Assembly (NCBI GenBank): GCA_038373885.1
Contig: JAWZYV010006116.1
Coordinates: 72,001 to 136,000, forward strand
Length of the DNA stretch: 64,000 nucleotides
Direction of reading: 5' to 3'
Source: Cheiracanthium punctorium
Taxonomy: Eukaryota; Arthropoda; Arachnida; Araneae; Cheiracanthiidae
Shown here piece after piece: positions 23,191-33,366 of the stretch. The position numbers and the translations under genes were made by a program. The notes under the pieces are model-generated. The model searched no databases. It saw only the letters and a program-made list of their open reading frames with translations, and was not told the DNA's origin. The first letter of the stretch is position 1. Every line of letters starts with the position of its first letter.

Positions 23191-23425
23191 GCTAGGTCCT
23201 GATAATAAATGCTTTAAGTTTTAGACGCATTGTTGCGAAATTTGAAACACTTAAAGAAAAATCCTTAACAGTAGAACTCAATGACTTGATGACGCCCCTC
23301 TGATTTATATGTCCACATGGTAACAGTTTTTGTAATATGTTGAACTTCACAATAAATAAGCCGTCGTCTGATATGAGAAGTGAGATAAAGGGAAATTGTA
23401 AAAAAAGTTCAGTTTTTTTCTAGTA

Positions 23426-24387
23426 TGGGAAGGTGGCCCAAAATGATCTTAGCGAGCAAAACGATCCACATGTTTTCTTACATACAAGTAGCGCTGTCCA
23501 CCGGGTAACACATAAACTAGTTGTGCCAAGTCAAGAAGAAGCAATGGCGATAATTAAGCGGTCTGTTTATTACTTGTTTGAGCAGAAATATTAAAAAAAC
23601 TGGGTTTTATCATATCTCTTATAAGGTAAGCACCAACTTATCTATTTATTTAGATATACAGTCTTTAATGTGCAGAAAATGACTTGGTTTACTGAACAGA
23701 GTATGGTTTTAGGTGTGGATTACACTTGCTTAGTTTGCTATGTTTCTTGGCGTGTTCCAGTAATATGACTTAAAGTGGGCAGCCATACTGCCGGGTAAAA
23801 TGATCCACCGGCTGAGGAAACTCCAGTACTGGGTCCTAGTCATCATACAAGCCTTTCAGACATTCTCAAAATGCGTAACTCCCCATTACATTATTTAATT
23901 TATTTCTTCATTTATTGAAGGTCATAATTTTTTAGTTATAATTTTGAAATATTCCCTTTTATTATTTGTGGCACATATTTATTTTAAAATTTTCATAAAA
24001 TAAATTATGCATACTATATGATTCTAAAACTTGTTTTATCTCATTATTTATAGTCATAAATAAATTATGCATACTATATGATTCTGAAACTTGTTTTATC
24101 TCATTATTTATAGTCATAATTACTTTTGCATCTTTTATTTTGCCGATAAAAAACAATTTACAATTATTTTCAAAGGAAGAATCGTTTTGACCTTGGGTGC
24201 GGGTAAACTATCCTTTCGACTCTTTCAAAATTCTATTTTTCGTTGCTCAGTTTGGGTTTAAAATATTATTAAATAATGTTTATGGTGCAAAATAAAGAGC
24301 AAAATATTGTGGTAAAGTTTTAATTAACAATTATGTTATTTTATGCAAGTTTTCCCCTTAAAGGGATAATTTTGGGCCACCTTCCCC
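23426..24387. mobile_element. GGTGGCCC-family DNA element, copy B
   Basis: Left end TGGGAAGGTGGCCCAAAATG and right end AATTTTGGGCCACCTTCCCC form an inverted pair flanked by TA on both sides (23424-23425 and 24388-24389). It is 962 bp with no coding capacity. Inverted homologue of 8908-9824. It differs by a 60-bp internal tandem duplication. Confidence 0.82.
24001..24120. repeat. 60-bp tandem duplication
   Basis: Bases 24001-24060 and 24061-24120 are the same 60-bp unit with two differences (A/G at offset 26 and the last base). Only one unit is present in the homologous element 8908-9824. Confidence 0.95.
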
Positions 24388-24389
24388 TA

Positions 24390-25476
24390 CTAATACTAAT
24401 AAAACAAAACTATGCGAATTTCTTATAAATATTGTCAGAAATACCTACTAATAAAATGTTATCCAAAATGTAGAATTTTACTGAAAATGATTGACTGTGT
24501 TTGTTAATGATAGGATCTTTTTAGTTCTATCTAATTAGTTCCGACAGATAGTTGCTGGAAAATGCCCTATGTTTACGAAATATATATTTTTCGCCAAGTT
24601 TGGTATTTTCATATTTCAGATATTCTAAGCACTTGTTACTGCATAATTTTTAATACTGCAATTAATTTATATGGTTAACATATAATGATCATAGCTAATG
24701 AATACAACCAAACCAAAACTTCCGACACAAGACTATCATAAAGGATACAATTGTAAGTCAGAGTACATTACAGCAAATTAAATTTGCTTTCAAGCATACC
24801 TTACGTGTCTGAAGTAATGAAAACGACACCGTCTTTAGAAGAATAGAAACTCATTATGTTCGAAGAATTTCAATTATAAATACGCTTTTATTTATTATTG
24901 AGTGACATTAATTAAAGGTTTCACTGTACTTGGAAATACCTTTTGCACTTGAATGGTGGCTTCTTTTATCAAAATACAGACTTTTACGAGAAACATTAAT
25001 CTAGATCATAAAAGATGTAATAAATGTAGGCTTTAAAAATAGTTACATTTTATTAATCTTAAAATAATTCTTATTTATCCGAAAAATTCCTACAAGATTT
25101 TTTCGTTCCTGTTTTATATCGATAGCATATCGATTAATATGTATTAATAAGTCTTTCTATGAGATATGAATATGAAATCTTTTTAATCTTGCAATCGAGT
25201 AAGTATATCAGATTCACAGCTTCAGATAATTTCTGTAGGTTTTTACTTTTCACATCTTTTGACATTTTTACTCAGTTTTCACATTTTTACTCGGGTTGCG
25301 AATAGTATATACAATATGTAATCAATAGCATTCAGACACTATTCTTACGGTTAAAAAGCTTTTCGAAAATCTAAAAAAAAACTTGGTAAATTGTTTTCCA
25401 GAGAAACATGCAAAATGAACGTGATTAATATGTCACGTTTTACAGTAAAGATTTAGTGACTATTGCCTTTTTGAGA
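24390..25476. other. AT-rich sequence, no gene recognised
   Basis: No recognisable coding frame, terminal repeats or RNA gene boxes. Confidence 0.5.
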
Positions 25477-25478
25477 TA

Positions 25479-26887
25479 CACTGCTGGCCATCGTAAATGC
25501 AACACCCTGAAGGAAGCATGCAAATAATATGAAATTTACAACATGCATTAGCTGAGGTGAGATATGCAAATGATTAGAATTTCAGCGCAGACGCACATCA
25601 AGCGCGCCTGTGGCGCCACCTCAAAGCGCTATTTAAGGCTTGGAGATTTCGACGGTTTCAAGTACAGCAATTGTGTTTTTCTTGCTTTTTTTTCAAAAAA
25701 ACGATAAATTATGCCTCGTAGGAAACAACGATCATCTTTTGATCAAGTATCCGAGTTTGACAGAGGAAGGATAGTGGCATACCGAGATTGTGGGTTATCT
25801 TTCAGGGAAATCGGTCGTCGTATTGGACGAAACCAAACAACTGTGATGCGGATATGTGATCGTTGGGTGCAGGAGGGTACGACGGACAGACGTGTTCGAC
25901 CGCATCGACCTCAGTGCACCACGTCACGTGATGACAGGCAGATTGTACGCATGGCAGTGACGGACCGCTCAGTCACATCACGAACCATATCACAGCAGAT
26001 TCAGTCTGTAACGCATCATCCAGTGTCTGCGCGTACCATTCGACGTCGTTTACAGCAGAATGGTCTGTCCGCAAGACGTCCGTTGCTTTGTCTACCTCTG
26101 ACGCGGAACCACAGACGTCTCCGCCGCCAATGGTGCGATGAAAGAAGGATGTGGACGACAGAATGGAATGAAATTCTCTTTACTGACGAGTCACGCTTCT
26201 GTATGCAACACCACGACGGTCGGATTCGAGTCTGGAGACACCGTGGAGAGAGGATGCTGAACAGCTGCATTATGCACCGTCACACTGGTCCTGCACCGGG
26301 TATTATGGTATGGGGCGGTATCGGATATCTCTCTCGAACTCCTCTAGTACGCATTGCCGGTACTTTAACCAGCCAGCGCTACATCTCCGAGGTGTTGGAG
26401 CCAGTTGTCCTTTCTTACCTTCAGGGCTTGCCAACAGCCATATTTCAGCAGGATAATGCACGGCCACACGTGGCACGCATTGTCCAAGGGTTCTTCGTCA
26501 ATCACCAGATTGAATTGCTTCCCTGGCCGGCGCGCTCTCCGGATCTTTCGCCGATAGAAAACATGTGGTCCATGGTTGCTCAACGACTGACCCAGAGTTC
26601 ATCCCCAGCTGTCACACCAGATCAACTTTGGCAACGTGTGGAAGCTGCTTGGTCTGCTGTACCCCAAGAACACATTCAAAGTCTCTTTGAATCAATGCCG
26701 AGGCGTGTGGCAGCTGTGATCTCCAACAACGGCGGCTACTCTGGGTACTGATTTTGGCAGGAACCACGCTTCATAGAATGCTGTAAATTTAATCATTTGT
26801 TACTTGGTCAACATGTTATCTACACAATAAATTTTGTTGTGATATCTCTTGTTTTTCTTGGTGTTGCAATTTGGGTGGCCAGCAGTG
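25479..26887 (+). mobile_element. Complete Tc1-like transposon
   Basis: Terminal inverted repeats CACTGCTGGCCAtcgtaaat and, inverted at the right, CACTGCTGGCCAcccaaatt share the first 12 bases and GCAACACC further in. TA flanks both sides (25477-25478 and 26888-26889). At 1409 bp with one uninterrupted transposase frame it has every part expected of an autonomous Tc1 element. It lies upstream of the visible monooxygenase exons. Confidence 0.95.
25711..26751 (+). CDS. Tc1-type transposase, apparently intact (DD34E)
   Basis: Uninterrupted frame of 346 residues, full length for the Tc1 family. Order: N-terminal paired-like helix-turn-helix DNA-binding region (about residues 14-55, SEFDRGRIVAYRDCGLSFRE); an RVRPHRP linker in the place of the GRPR box; a second HTH (about 75-115); and the DDE catalytic core. 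The catalytic residues are D159 (FTDESRF), D248 (FQQDNARPH) and E283 (PIENMW), with exactly 34 residues between the last two, the Tc1 hallmark. It binds its terminal repeats in the nucleus and moves the element into TA sites. The start ATG lies about 230 bp inside the left end, a usual distance. No stop, frameshift or missing catalytic residue is seen, unlike every other transposase in the window. Activity is inferred, not shown. Confidence 0.96.
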   Translation: MPRRKQRSSFDQVSEFDRGRIVAYRDCGLSFREIGRRIGRNQTTVMRICDRWVQEGTTDRRVRPHRPQCTTSRDDRQIVRMAVTDRSVTSRTISQQIQSVTHHPVSARTIRRRLQQNGLSARRPLLCLPLTRNHRRLRRQWCDERRMWTTEWNEILFTDESRFCMQHHDGRIRVWRHRGERMLNSCIMHRHTGPAPGIMVWGGIGYLSRTPLVRIAGTLTSQRYISEVLEPVVLSYLQGLPTAIFQQDNARPHVARIVQGFFVNHQIELLPWPARSPDLSPIENMWSMVAQRLTQSSSPAVTPDQLWQRVEAAWSAVPQEHIQSLFESMPRRVAAVISNNGGYSGY

Positions 26888-26907
26888 TAAATAGTGAAAG
26901 GAAGCAA

Positions 26908-26908
26908 G

Positions 26909-26944
<36 letters not shown>
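26908..26944. repeat. (CA)n-(TA)n microsatellite
   Basis: CA dinucleotide run changing to TA dinucleotides, just outside the Tc1 right end. Confidence 0.95.
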
Positions 26945-27666
26945 GTAAAAAGGCTTAACTTACGAATCAATGCAGCATCCACTCAGCAGATACAAAATTC
27001 TAATTATCCATGGAATAATAAATGTTTTAATTTAGGGAAACATTCATACTTAAACTACACATCCAAAAAGAGCAAAATATAGGAAAAAAAAAAGAAAAAC
27101 GATTATGTGGACCAATTGAAATATGAAGTACAGATTGGAATGAATAAAGGTAGTCAGCAGCGATTAAGATGATTAGGCCCCACGAACCGAATACTTACTA
27201 CAAAATGAAATACAAAATAACGGGATTTCATTGTAGTTACTTAGCACAAAGAAAGCTAAATGTGTAAATACGGGGATTTCCTGTCAAAAAGCAAGCATGA
27301 AAACAAAATGGAGACGATATGACCATATGCATTAAGTATGGAAACATGGCTCATCCATGGAGCTCTTGCCAATTGAAGAGGAGAAAAAATATGTTGCCTT
27401 AATTTTAGGTTAAAAGTTGAACAATAAGTAAAAATAAACATTAAATAAATTAATAGTGAAATAAATAAAAATTGAACAGTAAGTAAATATTAAATATTAA
27501 ATAAATAAATTAAGAGAGAAATAATAAAATATTCTAGAAATATTAGTAATGTTAAAAAGAAATAATAGCATGAGATAGATTAGGTTTGTAATATTTTAAT
27601 GGGAATACATCTAACTACTCTAACTAGTCCTAAAGCTCACTATTTGCGTTGTATGCCTAGAGATAT
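26945..27666. other. AT-rich sequence, no gene recognised
   Basis: Includes a partly duplicated AAATAAATTAA...GTGAAATAATAAA-type stretch near 27440-27540. No coding evidence. Confidence 0.5.
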
Positions 27667-27674
27667 GTGAGAGA

Positions 27675-27827
27675 CATGGGCGCCGGCAGCATAAGGCAAG
27701 GCGGGCAATGCCCCCTTGGATTTTTCTATGCAGTGTTTTCCCTTGCTTTTTTGCTCTTTCCAACATGGTAACCATACGTTAAAGTAGTCTTTGCCCCCCC
27801 CTGGGAAATATTCTGCCGGCGCCCATG
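27675..27827. mobile_element. MITE with CATGGGCGCCGGCAG ends, copy 2
   Basis: Same perfect terminal inverted repeats as 16156-16355 and the same interior (GGATTTTT, TGCAGTGTTTTCCCTTGC, TTTCCAACATGGTAACC), shortened near the right end. Flanking octamers GTGAGAGA and GTTAGAGA (27667-27674 and 27828-27835) differ by one base, consistent with an older 8-bp duplication. Confidence 0.92.
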
Positions 27828-28748
27828 GTTAGAGATTATATTAATTTAAAGAAGAGCATTTGACTAATACCCGTGATCATTTGTTCATTTGTTCATTTTT
27901 TTTAAACAGTAAACAAGATCAAATATAAACTCATATATTATTGGTTTTTTTTTTTTTTTGGTGACAACAATAAACATGTTCTAATTAGTAGCCAGAATTT
28001 ATCGAACCATTTTTTAAAAACTTTTTAATTAAACTTTTATAGAAGCAAGCCAGCAACCAAACCCCGACCTCTCCAACCAATAAAGACACATGTTTATAGT
28101 AGTTCGAATTGCAACTAGGAAATAGAATCGAATTTAGAAATTTTCTAGGGTAATTATATCTTAATGCAGTATAATACAGTGAAGATATATTATCAGACTT
28201 ATAAGTACTAGTAAAAAGAAACAGTACTCTATATAGATGATTAGCTGTAATATTTCTAAATACATATATATGCATGCATGATGTAAAATCTGTGAAACTA
28301 ATTATATTAAAAGTAAACTCATCTCTTTTCTTGTATATATTAAAAGTAAGTTGCTTGTCTTTATTTATTAGTATTTGTACATCAAAAAATGTATAGTGTT
28401 ATTAGTTAGAGGATTTTTAATTAATTCTAAATTATCAGGATAAGTAATAGGCAATATTTCTGTGTTGGTATATTTATCAGTAGCTATAACAATAATATCA
28501 TCTATGTACCTGTAGATTATATATAAGTGAGGAATTATCACAATGTTTCTCATAATTAAAAAGATAAAGATCAGCTAAATAAGTTGAAGTAGATCCACCT
28601 TGGGGGATACCTAAGACCTGATTATAAAGTTTATTATTGTGTAGTATATAGTTATTCTATATTAAGAAACTTAAGCAGATTTTTGAAATAAGTAAAATAA
28701 TATATTGATGGTAAATTTAGTTTATTTATGCTATTATTAAATAGATTA

Positions 28749-28766
28749 CACACACACACACACACA
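28749..28766. repeat. (CA)n microsatellite inside the reverse transcriptase relic
   Basis: Short CA run that replaces coding sequence in the minus-strand frame (translated as VCVCVC). Confidence 0.8.
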
Positions 28767-28980
28767 AGTATTGTATTGTAGAGATCATCTAGATGTATGT
28801 TATTAAATAAATCTTCAAAGTCATATGTAGATATAGAAGAAATAGATTGCAAATCTTTTATTCTATTTTTTAGCTCATAACTATTACCAATTGGTATGGA
28901 ATTGTAATTAGCCTTAATATATAAATTATACAAAGAAGTTAGTATTTAAGTAATAATGTACTAGCTATATTATTGTAAGT

Positions 28981-29146
28981 AGGGATGGACGCGAGACGAA
29001 AAATAGACGTCTCGCGTCTCACAAAACAGCTTAAAAGCTTTGTCTCATCTCGCAAAATCTCTGTATCATAACGTTAAAAATGTGAGTCTCGTCTCGCAAA
29101 AAAAGCTCTAAATCTCCTCGCAAAAAAATGTCTCGCGTCCATCCTT
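28981..29146. repeat. MITE with GGATGGACGCGAGAC ends
   Basis: Left end AGGGATGGACGCGAGACG and right end TGTCTCGCGTCCATCCTT are inverted repeats. The interior repeats TCTCGTCTCGCAAAA-type motifs. It interrupts the reverse transcriptase relic between its 28652-28933 and 29190-29402 segments. No clear target duplication was found. Confidence 0.88.
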
Positions 29147-29759
29147 AATTGTTACATCCAATAGTTACAGTTCTAAACTTAATAGGAGTTTAACGAAATT
29201 TAGGAATTAGTACAAAGTATGGATAGTTAAGATTATCATGTTTCAGGTTAAGTTGTTTATGGTAGGCTAGTATCTTTTTATTAGATAGACTCAGTGATAT
29301 TTGTAAGTTTAAAGTTAGAATTGTTGTTAATTGAATTGGATAAAAGACTACGACATAACTTTTTACAGATAATTGCATAGTTATTAAAGGATTTATCGAC
29401 AATTACAAAGTAATTACAAAGTTTTGTTGCAAATGTTTAATCTGATCAGATAGATAGATTTTATTAGGAGATGTAAAGATTTAACTAATATATTATTTAA
29501 AGAAGACAATATTTTGATTTTCCACATACTAAAAAAGGCAGTAGGAATATTGAATTTGAATGAAGTATTATATACATAATAGTCAATGCCATAAGTAAAT
29601 TGTGCAATAATATCCTTTATATTATATTTAGAAAGTAGTCTCTACTTAATTTCTTTGTTCATAATTTGTCTTAATTTTAAATCCTTTATTATATTAAGTT
29701 CACCTGTAATAATGCGTCCATAATGGGAATTAACAAATGAACGGTAATGATCACTGGTA

Positions 29760-29970
29760 CACCCTCCAAAAAAAGTATTCGAGCAAGAGTGAAATTTTCT
29801 ATTTTAGATTTACGAATAATAATTGAGTTTTTGAGAAACGCACAACTTGATAGAAATATATAAGTCATATTTATACATAGCCTAATTCATATTCTTTGAT
29901 AAATAATTTTTAATATACGAAACCAACGTAGGAAATTTCTCTCTTGCTCGAATACTCTTTTTGGAGAGTG
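29760..29970. mobile_element. Tc1/mariner-type MITE, first of an inverted pair
   Basis: Ends CACCCTCCAAAAAAAGTATT and (inverted) CACTCTCCAAAAAGAGTATT, each beside TA (29758-29759 and 29971-29972). Bounded by these TAs it is 211 bp, with no coding capacity. Inserted in the minus-strand reverse transcriptase relic after codons for ACLC. Confidence 0.92.
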
Positions 29971-29972
29971 TA

Positions 29973-30182
29973 CACCCCCAAAAAAGTATTCGAGCAAGAG
30001 AGAAATTTCCTATGTTGGTTTCGTATATGAAAAATTATTTATCATAGAATATGAATGAGGCTATGTATAAATACGACTTTCCATATTTCTATCAAGTTGT
30101 GCGTTTTTAAAAAACTCAATTATTATTCGCAAATCTAAAATAAGAAATTTTTCTTTTTCTCGAATACTTTTTTTGGAGGGTG
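29973..30182. mobile_element. Tc1/mariner-type MITE, second of an inverted pair
   Basis: Same family as 29760-29970 in the opposite orientation, sharing the central TA (29971-29972) and followed by TA (30183-30184). The two copies match along their whole length with scattered differences, so together they form a roughly 420-bp palindrome. One copy evidently inserted at the TA beside the other. Confidence 0.92.
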
Positions 30183-30829
30183 TACATAAACAAGCAAAAG
30201 AGTCATCCGGTGAAAAATTCTTACAAAAAGAATTGTAGATGAATATTTTCCTACCCATGGGTATAGGTATAGGGTATTTAAAAGATTTTTTTTTTATATG
30301 TAGGTCTTTAATCGGAAATAAATCACTATGTTTGGAAAGAAGTTGATTAAAGTTTATTGTTCGAAAAGAAGGATGTGTATAATTTATAAAAAATTAGTAT
30401 TCAATGTAGACAGTGTATATTTGATTTTACTATATCATGTTTAAGATTATTTGCTTGAACAATCATGAGGTCATAAAACAAATGACTAAAATGAACAGAC
30501 AGAGTAAATGTATAAAATATTTTTAGATATTTGTATCAACTTCTTTTTAATAGAGAAGACAAAGGTTCTGTCAGGTATCCAGTTAAAATTATTTATGTGG
30601 GAATCATTTAGATGTTGTAGTTCAGGCTTTATAGCACTGTTTGATAAGATGGTGTGAGTATATTTCGAAGATTTACACCGCTTGGAACGATAAGCTATTT
30701 GTATCTATGCAAATTAAGTTTATAATAAATAGGTATATATTTTGTAGGGTCAGTATTTTCAGAATAGTAATGAAGATGTTTATTATTTAATATTTAGTTG
30801 AGTCCATAAGGATAACAGGTATTGTGATC

Positions 30830-31170
30830 ATGTATTCATTGATCTTCCAGAAAAAGTCGTCCGTTATCTTGTTTTTGGATAGCAAGAATTTTAATTTTAA
30901 TGTTTTCAAATCCATGGGTATGGAAGTGAGCATAATCAACATTAGGCGAATGCTCATTTAAAAAAAAATTTTTTACATTACTTCGATGTAAATTAATTCA
31001 CAAATGTAGCGAATTTCATAACCCTAGGCCATATGACATAAAGTGCAATTAATTTTGTAAATACAGTTATATATCTTGCAGAATTCATAGTAAGATTTAC
31101 TATTATCTATTAAATCAGAAGATGCGTAAAGACAAGTTTTGCATTTAGTGGAGTCTCAAGTATTAAACTT
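30830..31170 (-). pseudogene. GIY-YIG-like endonuclease segment preceding the reverse transcriptase
   Basis: On the minus strand, upstream (N-terminal side) of the reverse transcriptase: HFSHSFKFN, KCKTCLYASSD, then YYEFCKIYNCIYKINCTLCH, a Cys-rich block with the N-x-IYxIxCxxC signature that opens GIY-YIG domains of Penelope-like elements. After decayed sequence come NEHSPNVDYAHFHTHGFENI, IKILAIQKQDNGRLFLEDQ and NTCYPYGLN, matching the end of such domains (W...L.T..P.GLN). Stops and frame changes are present. In canonical Penelope elements this domain follows the reverse transcriptase; here it precedes it on the same strand. Confidence 0.6.
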
Positions 31171-31399
31171 AAAAGAGTGTGAAAAGTGAGGATTATGACA
31201 CATAGCTTACGGCGGAGAGGGAAGTGCTGCTATTTTGACGTCGTTTCGCTGAGTCACATAATGTCCGTTTAGTATAAATTTTGACTCGGAGGAGCTAGAA
31301 CGTTCGTTTGCGTTTCAATCGTCAGCTCTTTTCAAGATATATTGATTGCGTAGATAAATTATTAGTGTGAAATAGTGATAGGGAATAGTGCTAAATTAA

Positions 31400-31760
31400 A
31401 AAATTAAAATAAATAATGCAATGTTGGACTATAATCGTCAAAAAACCAAATAAAAATATAGAGAACGTTTACGGTTGGAAAGTGCTTCTCAAAAGCAATC
31501 CAGTGATGCCCGTAAAACAACATGTGACAGAGTGAATCGGTGCCTGGAGCGTAAAAAGAATCCGAATACGAACCAGATCTCAGTACACCTATCATGATGG
31601 TCGCAGACTTTAATGTTAATGTCTGAAAAGACCGCTGGTTGCCTGACTTCATGCTCAGAGAGTTTAATTTGTCTCATATCGAAACTTTTGCAACAAAGAT
31701 TACAGCTTTGATAGTATGAAATGAAGATAACGAATAATTCAAACATATTTTTAACTGTGC
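31400..31760 (+). pseudogene. Helitron-like fragments (N-terminal part plus endonuclease part)
   Basis: One frame (31459 on) reads RERLRLESASQKQSSDARKT, an Arg/Glu-rich segment like the start of Helitron proteins, ending at a stop after about 50 codons. Another frame (about 31581 on) reads PIMMVADFNVNV, stop, KDRWLPDFMLREFNL, matching the GDFN motif and following helix of endonuclease/exonuclease domains that occur in some animal Helitrons. The two parts are closer than in an intact protein, so a deletion lies between them. Identification is from memory of the family. Confidence 0.45.
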
Positions 31761-32900
31761 ACTATTTATAAAATTATATGCACATGTATGTACACTTTTT
31801 TACAACAACTCTGTTTTATCACCGGGGTTTTACCACCAGACCACCTCCACCCCCCCAAAAAATATATTATTATTGAAGCTGGTTGTGCAGTTACAAAAAT
31901 ATAATTACATATTTAAAAAAAATAAGAATGCGTAAAAACTTTGTTAAAATTGTGTATCCATCTATCTACACACACACACATATATATACGGAAAAGTTAG
32001 AGTAGGACAGCTTTTTCCTACGTCTAAAATAATTACATGTATAAAGTGCTTGAGTTTCTACTTGAATGCATTACAATGTATTTGAATGAATTAGAAGATT
32101 GGTTTCAAAATTGACTATTTTTTAAAGTATAAAAGCTATATTCTAGGCTCTAGGGTAAATAAATTACTTTTTGGAAGCATGTAGATACCCGGTTTTGTCC
32201 AATAATGTCACTCATTAGAAAATAAAGCATAATATCTTTCAATTGTGATATAAAACCTGATTCCATAATTTTAAGTAATGCTTAAAATCCTTCTTTGTGA
32301 TATAGGGAAAAAAGAAAAATACCTTTCTCTAATAGGGAAAAAAAGAATTTCCCACCTGAAAAAAACAAAAAAAAAACCTGATTATGTGACTGAAAATAAC
32401 GGAAAGAAACCGTTTCGTAAGATAACATGTGGTCGGAAATTAGCCGTTTTCTCCCACACCGGAAATGATAAAACGGCTATTGTCCGGCAGCATCGCTGAC
32501 AGACAATGCCCGTTTATTTCAGAAACTGTTTATAACAGTAAACGTTAGGTAATACATTTTATTGTTCACCAGAAATCCCGTTGTATCCTGTATGCCATTT
32601 GTTTCGTACTTTTCGTATAACAGACCGATCATTCAGGTCTTATATTAGACTATAAATTATACTATCAGGTCATATCAGACCTATAAGTTATAGCACAGTA
32701 ATTATTGGTTTATTGATTTCTTTCCTGAACCCAATGAAACTGAAAGAAAATATTACTCGTTACGTATACCTATTCATGTAAAACAATCGGCTGAGTCCGG
32801 GACACAGGCATACCCCCATTTTTTACATTTTTTATGTACCCCAAGCGAGTAATATGGTTGTGGAGAGTTCATTTGGACTTACTAGGACACCCTCTATGTA
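31761..32900. other. AT-rich sequence, no gene recognised
   Basis: Contains a short CA/TA repeat near 31970-31988. The 73-codon frame at 32278-32499 is Lys-rich with no motif. Confidence 0.5.
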
Positions 32901-32907
32901 GGGGAAG

Positions 32908-33366
32908 CCGGGGTACAATGAAACAAAATTTACTATTTTATTTTTTCCTGGTCACAAATTTGACTGTACAAAAATAAAATTCCGAATTTATGAACTTTTC
33001 CGATTCTATGAATTTTTAGAGAGTTTGAGAAAAGCATCTTCATATTTAAAACATTGCAAAAGGAAAATGTCTGTAGGGTCATTCCATGGTGACTGACGTT
33101 ACAATTTGACTACATTTGTAATCTTTGAAATTCACCAGTGGCTTGAAATATATATATTTAAATTGATCAAGAGTATCATAAATAAGTACTATACTGTTAT
33201 CCATTCTCAATATAACAGTATAGTACTTATTTATGACACTCTTGATCAATGTAAATAAATAAATATATGTATTTCAAGCTACTGGTGAATTTCAAAGGTT
33301 ACAAATGTAGTCAAATTGTAACGTCAGTCACCATGGAATGACCCTGTAGTGTTTCGTTGTACCCCG
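32908..33366. mobile_element. MITE with CCGGGGTACAATGAAAC ends, interrupted
   Basis: Left end CCGGGGTACAATGAAAC (32908) and right end GTTTCGTTGTACCCCG (to 33366) are inverted repeats differing at one position. Its interior is split by the palindromic MITE 33076-33344; without it the element is about 190 bp. Confidence 0.8.
33076..33344. mobile_element. Near-perfect palindromic MITE with GGGTCATTCCATG ends
   Basis: The left half, from GGGTCATTCCATGGTGACTG, is repeated inverted in the right half, ending CACCATGGAATGACCC. The arms pair almost to the centre at about 33200-33215. A direct TGTA flanks it (33072-33075 and 33345-33348). The same terminal sequence GGGTCATTCCATG ends the large foldback element at 47755, so both belong to one terminal-repeat family. 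Confidence 0.92.

Larger units (their letters stand above)
27990..30260 (-). pseudogene. Penelope-like reverse transcriptase pseudogene
   Basis: Read on the minus strand from 30260 downwards. N-terminal block IYNSFCKNFSPDDSFACLC; after a MITE insertion the frame resumes with HYRSFVNSHYGRIITGELNI; then the QIMNKEI/QFTYGID region; YELKNRIKDLQSI...TYDFEDLFNNI (palm motif A region); GIPQGGSTSTYLADLYL (motif B); YRYIDDIIVIATDKY, the catalytic YIDD (28500-28515 region); a PDNLELIK...TIHF block; and a C-terminal ITANHLYRVLF...YPRKFLNSILF tail. Several frameshifts and stops, a CA-repeat expansion (28750) and three MITE insertions break it. The gene copied RNA into DNA for retrotransposition. I assign it to Penelope-like elements from motif style; a related YIDD retroelement class cannot be excluded. 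Confidence 0.82.

Noticed and set aside
24001..24120. 60-bp direct repeats considered as a CRISPR-like array
   Set aside because: Only two adjacent units with no spacers, inside a eukaryotic transposon.
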